Assembly (NCBI GenBank): GCA_015852425.1
Contig: JAAAIG010000371.1
Span: 9,577 to 35,071 of the forward strand
Source of the DNA: Gryganskiella cystojenkinii
Taxonomy: Eukaryota; Mortierellomycota; Mortierellomycetes; Mortierellales; Mortierellaceae
Direction of reading: 5' to 3'
DNA: 25,495 nucleotides
Shown: one piece after another, positions 19,945 through 25,495 of the stretch
How positions within the stretch are numbered: position 1 is the first letter of the stretch
Layout: each line of letters starts with the position of its first letter
The notes under the pieces: model-generated
The model's input: the letters and a program-made list of their open reading frames with translations, nothing else
What the model was told of the DNA's origin: nothing
The model's database searches: none
Translations under genes and position numbers: made by a program

Positions 19945-21676
19945 TTATGCCAGCGGCTCCTTGTTTGTCCTACTTGTTGTCTTTCGAAAGATACTAAATC
20001 GGCCCTCTTTCCGTTTCTTCAACTCTTTTTGTTGTTCCCGGTATTGTCCCTCAGCTTGGTTCTCGAAAAAACTCGGTTCGAATTGTGCCAAATGACCCTT
20101 GATCCTCGCTACATAGCCTTCAACTGCGATCCCGTTTCCAAAACTTTCCAGGAATGGTTTATGACAATAGGGTTCCGTATTCGCATCCAGTTCCATCAAC
20201 CGTTCCCAAAGATCCTGTGCGCCGCCGCTCGGGTAAGGAAACCGGACGTAATCCATGGCAAAGACGGTGGCGGGCGGTGCTGGGAGATGGAAAGAATCTT
20301 GGATCTCTCGAGCCCAACCCATGAGGGGCACGCGAGATTGGGTCGCGGGGAGGAGCTCGGGCGTCGCGTGCGTAAAGACGATGATGAGTTTTGACCAGAA
20401 GGCGGGTGTAAAGAGCGATTGGTAGGTCTGCAGGGTCTGGTGAAAAGTGTTGTCGTAACTATATTTGAGAGAGAGAGAGAAAAAGCACATAGCCCCAGGT
20501 AGGGACGGTACGGGAAATAGTCAGAAATAGAAAAAGTCGCAGTGGGCTTGGCGAAAAAATCCCCAGTAATTGTTTCTATCCATTGTTTGTCCTAGTGCTG
20601 GATCCTGTTGATTCACTCTCGTGCGCCTTCCCTTCCTTTCCCATAAAATGTGTCCTGTGTGTCATGCGTTATTTTCCAGCTCCTTTTCTTTTCGCCTTTG
20701 TCCCTTCCGGGCGACAAAAGCTGTGGTCGTTTCTTCCTCGTTTTTCTTACCGGTAACGAGTACACTTGACGACAAAGAGGAAAGCATCGACACCGGCGGC
20801 GACTTTTGTCAATAAGGCTCCGAGTTCGTTCACGCGATGTGGATCATGTAATTTTCCGTTGAATGAGGGTGTGTCGATACAGTGCATGACGGGGTTGGAG
20901 GGTATGTTGAGGAAATGATTCGTGGCCTTGTCCACATGTTGCGTTACCTCCTGAAAAGAACAGGGGAAAGGGATGAAAAAAAAGATGAATGTTAGAAAGG
21001 TGCTGTGCTGGTGCAGAAACCGGTTATCGTCTTTTTCTCTCTCTATCTCTCTCCTCCCCCCGTTCCAACAGGTTTAAACCTACGGGGCGTTTCTTTCTTT
21101 GGTATTTTTAGTCGTTTTGGATGTCGATATATTTGTGCGTGTATGCAGGGGAATTGATGGGTCAAGAGAGAGAGAGAAAGAGAGTTGGCAAAGTGAAGAA
21201 AAAACATACACTGACGGAGGGTTTCGCCAAGAACATTTCCCGACCAAGGATGGCATTGAGTAGAGTACTTTTGCCTAATCAATTGCAGTTGGAAAAAAAA
21301 AGAATCCCATTTAGCTCCCCGTAGCCATGCGTTGCGATGTGTCTTCTTCTTGAACAATGGAAGTCCATCAAGTGAATCAGAGATACTGACCTTCTCCACT
21401 CTTTCCGATGGCGACGATTGTAAATTCTCGTTGGGCTGGAGTTGAATCGACTGGCGGTTGCTGCTGTTGCTGTTGCTGTTGAAGAAGTTGATGGTGCTGT
21501 TGATTCTGTTGCTGGTAATGCTGGTGTTGTTGTTGATGTGGCTGCTGCTGCTGTTGTTGATGATGCAATGAGGGTTGTTGCTGCTGCTGGTAGTATTGTT
21601 GCTGCTGGAATTGCTGCTGTTGCTGCTGAGGAGGAGTGGAGGTCCGTTGGACAGTCTGTCCCTGTCCTGAGTACAT
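19945..21676 (-). CDS. AIG1/Toc34-type GTPase with poly-Gln N-terminus
   Basis: Four exons, in coding order: 21676-21391, 21274-21210, 20950-20751 and 20458-19945. Phases are 1, 0 and 2, and introns are 116, 259 and 292 nt. Product 354 aa. An in-frame TAA lies upstream of the ATG. Residues about 16-75 are almost entirely Gln with His and Tyr. The G domain starts at about 84. The P-loop GKSGEGKST (91-99) is split by intron 1 and is restored exactly by splicing, followed by LLNAILGR. The switch II motif is CIDTPSFNG (DTP at 143-145), then GVDAFLFVVKCTR. A G4-like FTHATPE lies at about 212-218; its TH-A resembles Toc34 and AIG1 proteins rather than classical NKxD. The C-terminus is basic. AIG1/GIMAP/Toc34 GTPases bind GTP and often oligomerise on membranes. 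No transmembrane helix is seen here. Function in this fungus is unknown. Confidence 0.85.
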
Positions 21677-22214
21677 GGCGAGATAGTAGTGTTATGCAGT
21701 CCCTGAAATGTCTTTGTTTGTGAGGATGAAAGAAATGAATTGAAAAAAAAAAAAAAAAAAAAAAAGCAAAGCAAAGCAAAGCTAAGATACTGCAGTTTGC
21801 AGAGAGAATAGGCGGATGGGCGAGGAACGCCTTCTGTCCGTTGTTTTTTTCTGCGGGTGTATCCAGCCACCCCTTCAGGTCCCCTTGTCATCATGGTACC
21901 TTTAGGCAGGACCAAACTGGATAATCGTTGAAGCGGGATGGCTCACTACGTGGACCTGGGTGTTGTCTTGGCCATCGACATGTCCAGAGCGTACCAGTGT
22001 CATTGCAGTCTTCCTTGCCAAGTAGCCCGTTCTCTCTAAACAACAGCCAACGACCAACAATGAGGGTCACACAGCCATTGTCCAAAACTCCATTTTTCAT
22101 CAACGATGAGTTTGGTCTGAACACAGCAGTCACCCAATCCCCCCAAAACTTTAAAAAAGTCCAAAACGCACATTTCGCATTTCTTTTAATTCCTTTCTTT
22201 CCACTCCATCAACT

Positions 22215-22221
22215 CCAATCA
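22215..22221 (+). promoter_or_regulatory. CCAAT box of the PRL phosphatase gene
   Basis: CCAATCA lies about 30 bases upstream of a TATA-like element and 165 bases upstream of the start codon. The sequence fits the core bound by the Hap/NF-Y complex. Recognition is by motif only. Confidence 0.4.
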
Positions 22222-22244
22222 GCGATTCATTGCATCAATCCGCC

Positions 22245-22254
22245 TATATAATAA
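22245..22254 (+). promoter_or_regulatory. TATA box of the PRL phosphatase gene
   Basis: TATATAATAA lies 139 bases upstream of the ATG, after a CT-rich stretch and a CCAAT box. Placement would put the transcript start near 22280, just at the CAACTACAA repeat. Confidence 0.5.
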
Positions 22255-22277
22255 CGACAATTCTGTATTTTTATTAT

Positions 22278-22339
22278 ACAACAACTACAACAACTACAGC
22301 AACTACAACAACTACAACAACTACAACAACTACAACAGC
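22278..22339 (+). repeat. CAACTACAA tandem repeat (9-bp unit) in probable 5'UTR
   Basis: About seven copies of a 9-base unit (ACAACAACT and one GCAACT variant) lie between the TATA element and the ATG. Like CAA-rich leaders generally, this stretch lacks G and should be unstructured in the mRNA. It contains no ATG. Confidence 0.8.
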
Positions 22340-22383
22340 CTCAACCACACACACTCACAGAACTCCAGTCTTTTTTAAACGTA

Positions 22384-23731
22384 ATGCCGCGAGTCAGCAT
22401 CAGCCCCATCAAAGTGGGCCAACTCAGCTTTCTCATCCTCGATTGCCCATCCGACGCCACGTTGCCTGCCTACCTGCCCATTCTTGAGGACCACAACGTC
22501 ACCGACATCGTTCGTATCTGTGAAGGGTCCCCGTACGACCCAAAGTCCCTGAACGACATGGGTATCCATGTCCACGACAACATGTACGTCACTCTTACCC
22601 TTTGACTCTTTCTTTTCCTTTTTTGAAAAAAAAAGCTTGCATGGGCATTACCTGTTGTGGGTCAAAGAACAATAGCAGTTACCGCTGCACGAACGAAAAG
22701 AAAAAAGAGATGCAGCAGAGTCGCGTGGGCTGTTTGCTGTTATGGATCATTGTTGTATTGTTTGTCTGCCACCACTTGGCATTAACGTCTTTCTGTTGTT
22801 TACTCCTGTGTCTGTCCACAATAGGAAATTTCAGGATGGCACTGCGCCGGGCAAGGATGTGGTTGCCCGTTGGCTCGAACTCAATGACGAGGTCTTTTTC
22901 TTCAACTCGACCGGACGGGAAAGATGTATTGCTGTCCATTGTGTCTCCGGGATAGGAAGAGCACCGGTATGTGTTTTTATGAGAAAACAAGGAAGAAACA
23001 GGGTCGTGGGAAGTGACTCCTCTTTGCCACCATTTTTTTTTTTTTGTTTTATTTTATTTGATTATCTTGACATTGTCAATAGGCGCATGGTTCTCATTTT
23101 GTTTCTGTATAAGAGAACTGATCATCAAAACTGACTCACTGCGCATCGTCCATTTAATAGGTTATGGTTGCTATATCCCTGGTCGAAGGTGGCATGGATC
23201 CTTTGGTAAGAACACGCTTGTCAATCATGGTTTCAAGTCCTTCGTATAGGGATCAAATTATCTTGAGTTCTTGTTCTTGTAACGTTGGACACTGACCCTG
23301 TAGCACGAAACTGGCCTTTTTGTGGAATCTTAGGATGCCATCACGTACATTCGCAAAGTCAGACGAGGAGCCCTCAATCGTGCTCAAATCGCTTTCTTGG
23401 ACAGGTACCGCTTCCTCTCTTCTCAAACTAGTAATTTCTTCGCGTTTGTTGAAAAAATCTGTCTCCTAACGATCCACTATCGTTCTTCTTTTCGGTCAAT
23501 AATAGCTACAAGAAGCGGAAACATGGGTTCGGGACAAAGAAACCGGCAAGTAGTAGTAAAGGCAGCAGTACCATCGGCAGCTCTGCTTCCACCGCCAGTA
23601 CCGCGGCTTCCTCCTCCTCGAACAACCTCCTCAGTAGCACAACGAATCCTTCTTCCAAAGTTTCGGGATCAGGGCCTCAGAGCGAGAAAAAGAAAACCGG
23701 GTTTATATCCAAGATGTTTGGAAAAAAATAA
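22384..23731 (+). CDS. PRL-type (PTP4A) dual-specificity phosphatase without CAAX box
   Basis: Five exons: 22384-22583, 22825-22966, 23161-23205, 23334-23404 and 23506-23731. Phases fit throughout. Product 227 aa. The N-terminus PRVSISPIKVGQLSFLILDC matches PRL phosphatases closely. The signature HCVSGIGRAP carries the catalytic Cys106 and Arg112, followed by Ala rather than Ser/Thr, which is diagnostic of PRLs. The general-acid Asp is probably D71 in KFQDG, although the usual WP pair before it is replaced by NMK. Cys46 in VRICEG corresponds to the regulatory disulfide-forming Cys. GALNRAQIAFLD matches the family C-terminal helix. PRLs are about 173 aa and end in a prenylated CAAX. Here a roughly 70-residue Ser/Thr/Asn-rich, Lys-rich tail ends KKKTGFISKMFGKK with no Cys. 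The final intron boundary gives LDSYKK. Partners such as CNNM magnesium transporters are known in animals only. Confidence 0.92.
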
Positions 23732-24886
23732 ACGGGTATCTCATCTTCCTCTTTGCTCCTGTGGTGGGCAAGGAACTCACAAGCAGGAACTTCCCACGGA
23801 TTTTTTTTTGGCTATTATTGTCACTCTTTATTACCTTGATTCGACTTCATGGGGCTTTGAGAATATCGCTCGCTAGTTTGTCCTGGTCACAACTGTGTGA
23901 CGGCGGTACCCCAAATCATTTTTGTCAGCACCGCATATATGAACACGTCATGTTGTTATACCCTTGGCACAAGAACTTCAACCATGACTCCACTGACCGT
24001 AGAATAGGCACCGGTATGTGATTTACCAGTGAGAAACTGAAGTGATGGAGGAACCCAACCGGAGTAAGAAGAGGTAGTCCTACTGAGGTACTTTTACGCC
24101 GGATGGGTGCATGGTACATATCAGAGTATCTGGTCTACATTCATTGGTCCCCTCTTCAATTCCCGGAGGACATGGCGATGGCGTCAAAATGCTAAAGCCA
24201 GCAAATGGAAATACAGGAGAAGAAAACATGGAACGAAAACAAAACAAACAAACATCAATTTCCTGCTTTCCAAGCCTGCTTTTCCTTGTTCCTCGAGCAT
24301 CGAGTATTTGATTTTTCCCTGCCGATTCAGTCGGACAAGAAAGTCGCCAAGTGCGAACCGGTTTGTTGCCTTGGTTTGTCTGCCTCCTTTGGTCCCCGCG
24401 CGTGTTCGTTCGTTTCTTCAGTCCATTCCTCTCCAGTTTTCTGTTCTTTTCTTCCTTTTCTCATCTTCTTTCTTCTTCATCATCATCTTTCCCCCTGTTC
24501 CCTTTGTTTATTTGCTTGTCATCAATTTGCCTCACTCTTCCTGTGACTGATTGCATTCCCACACCCTCCCTGCCCCTTCATCACTTCACGGTTCCACGAT
24601 CCTCTCCTTTTCCATCCGTGGCCTTTATACCCCTCGCCTTCTCTTTTGCAATCGTTGGTTGCCTAGTTGACTTTACAACCGAGTCTTCTCTCCTTTTGTT
24701 GCCAATTCACATCCGAGAAATCGGCTTTTTCATTCACCCACTCAATCTCCGACAACAACAATCGTTTTTGGCCACTCGTTGTCGCTCTATCACCTCCACC
24801 TCTTATCGCCAAAACATTTTTCCCAGGGAAAAAAACATCCAACAACAAAGTTTACACTTTCCTATCCACATAACCTGTTACAGGGC
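23732..24886. promoter_or_regulatory. 3' flank of the PRL gene and promoter/leader of the next gene
   Basis: Bases 23732 to about 24100 should hold the PRL 3'UTR; AATAAA overlaps the PRL stop codon itself. From about 24380 to 24780 the plus strand is strongly pyrimidine-rich, matching the leader pattern of other genes, and contains a TTTATAC element at 24624-24630. An acceptor-like CCTGTTACAG ends at 24883, only three bases before the ATG, so a 5'UTR intron is possible. The open frames in this stretch (for example 24107-24550) translate to simple Ser/Phe/Pro sequence and are not credible. Confidence 0.45.
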
Positions 24887-25482
24887 ATGAATCGAAACAA
24901 CCAACACCAACACCAACAAACCCACCATCAGGCGCAACAACAGCGTCCTCATCAGAACCAGTTTAATAGCGGGCAACAACAACCATATCAACGAGGTTCA
25001 ACACCCCCTGGTTCATACTCGAATAATAACTATAACAACAATAATAGTAACTTTAACAACAACAACAACAACAATAACAACAACAGCAGCAGCAGCAGCA
25101 GCAACAACAACAACAGTAACAGCAACATGAGTAACGACCATCGTAACTCAGCCATGTCGCAACAATATCATCAGTACCATCAACAGCAGCAGCAGCAGCA
25201 ATATAACAATTATGCTAATGACCAGGGTGGACAGAACCAGCACGGACACCAACAACAAAATCACCATCAACAACAACAGCATAATCAACAGCAACAACAG
25301 CATAACCAACAACAGCAACACCATCAGGAACAACAGCATAACCAACAGCAGCTGCAACTACAACAACCACAAAAACCGCACCAGCAGCAGCAGCAACAAG
25401 GCCGAGGATTTGCTCAAGAACAAAAGTCTAATTCTGTTTCTGAGGCGGGTTCGTCTCCACCACGCTCAGAGGAAGGGTCCAA
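24887..25482 (+). CDS. Gln/Asn-rich protein, first exon, 3' partial at window end
   Basis: The frame begins MNRNNQHQHQQTHHQ and is almost entirely Gln, Asn, His and Ser, including runs of N, S and Q, with short interruptions such as GSTPPGSYS. It ends SEAGSSPPRSEEGSK. The apparent stop TAA at 25484-25486 lies within GTAAGT, a perfect donor site (GT at 25483-25484). The coding sequence therefore probably continues in an exon outside the window, with 198 codons plus two bases seen here. No folded domain is visible. Such N-terminal regions occur before kinase, RNA-binding or transcription-factor domains in fungi, so no function is assigned. Confidence 0.65.
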
Positions 25483-25495
25483 GTAAGTTCTTTTT

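Larger units (their letters stand above)
21677..22383. promoter_or_regulatory. Divergent promoter between the AIG1-type GTPase and PRL phosphatase genes
   Basis: This region of about 700 bp lies between two genes transcribed away from each other. On the GTPase side there is a 23-base A-run (21743-21765) followed by GCAAA repeats, i.e. a pyrimidine-rich leader on that gene's strand. On the phosphatase side there are a CCAAT box, a TATATAATA element and a CAACTACAA tandem repeat just before the ATG. Open frames inside it show no domain. Confidence 0.6.

Noticed and set aside
20065..20085. GGTTCGAATT resembling a tRNA T-loop
   Set aside because: It lies in the last coding exon of the GTPase gene, and no acceptor stem or anticodon arm surrounds it.
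21043..21915. 290-codon minus-strand open frame covering the first GTPase exons in another frame
   Set aside because: It reads through two introns and gives Asn/Ser runs from the CAG/CAA tract. The spliced model restores an exact P-loop, which this frame does not.

Overview
The window reads as a stretch of a filamentous fungal nuclear genome, most likely an early-diverging zygomycete-type lineage (Mortierella/Mucor-like; an inference from gene content, not a proven placement). Genes are split by short GT-AG introns (mostly about 90-140 nt). Products carry long Ser-, Gln-, Asn- or charge-rich low-complexity regions. There are no operons, tRNAs, rRNAs, transposons or CRISPR arrays that I could see. 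Exon boundaries below were worked out by hand from GT/AG sites, reading phase and continuity of recognisable domains.

Left part (1-10.6 kb): two genes on the minus strand. The first (368-6380, five exons) encodes a 1867-residue Spt7-type SAGA subunit with a bromodomain, a histone fold, the conserved post-fold block and an unusual C-terminal Asp-Arg/Glu-Arg repeat tract. The second (6828-10023, four exons) encodes a 789-residue Ser-rich regulator with three clustered C2H2 zinc fingers.

Middle part (10.6-16.5 kb): a 172-base run of N (10588-10759) is followed by two partial minus-strand genes. One is the tail of an ABCD-type ABC transporter (10760-10992). The other is the 5' part of a RapGAP gene (11086-12311). 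They meet at a G-homopolymer. This is either a misassembly or a real rearrangement. Then comes about 2.7 kb with little support for genes, apart from a possible 47-residue ORF. From about 14985 a TATA box, a pyrimidine-rich leader and a strong distal acceptor suggest a long 5'UTR intron for the next gene.

Right part (16.5-25.5 kb): a plus-strand gene (16587-19580) encodes a 997-residue single-pass membrane protein with a Kre9/Knh1-like ectodomain and an 800-residue Gln-rich cytoplasmic tail, a candidate surface sensor. Convergent to it is a four-exon AIG1/Toc34-type GTPase with a poly-Gln N-terminus (19945-21676, minus). That gene is divergent from a five-exon PRL (PTP4A-type) phosphatase (22384-23731, plus) in which a Ser-rich, basic tail replaces the usual CAAX box. 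The window ends inside a Gln/Asn-rich gene (24887 onward).

The genes do not form an obvious pathway. Several act in signalling or at membranes (RapGAP, AIG1 GTPase, PRL phosphatase, surface sensor) and two act in transcription (Spt7, C2H2 factor). A recurring architectural feature is a pyrimidine-rich stretch on the coding strand just upstream of nearly every start.
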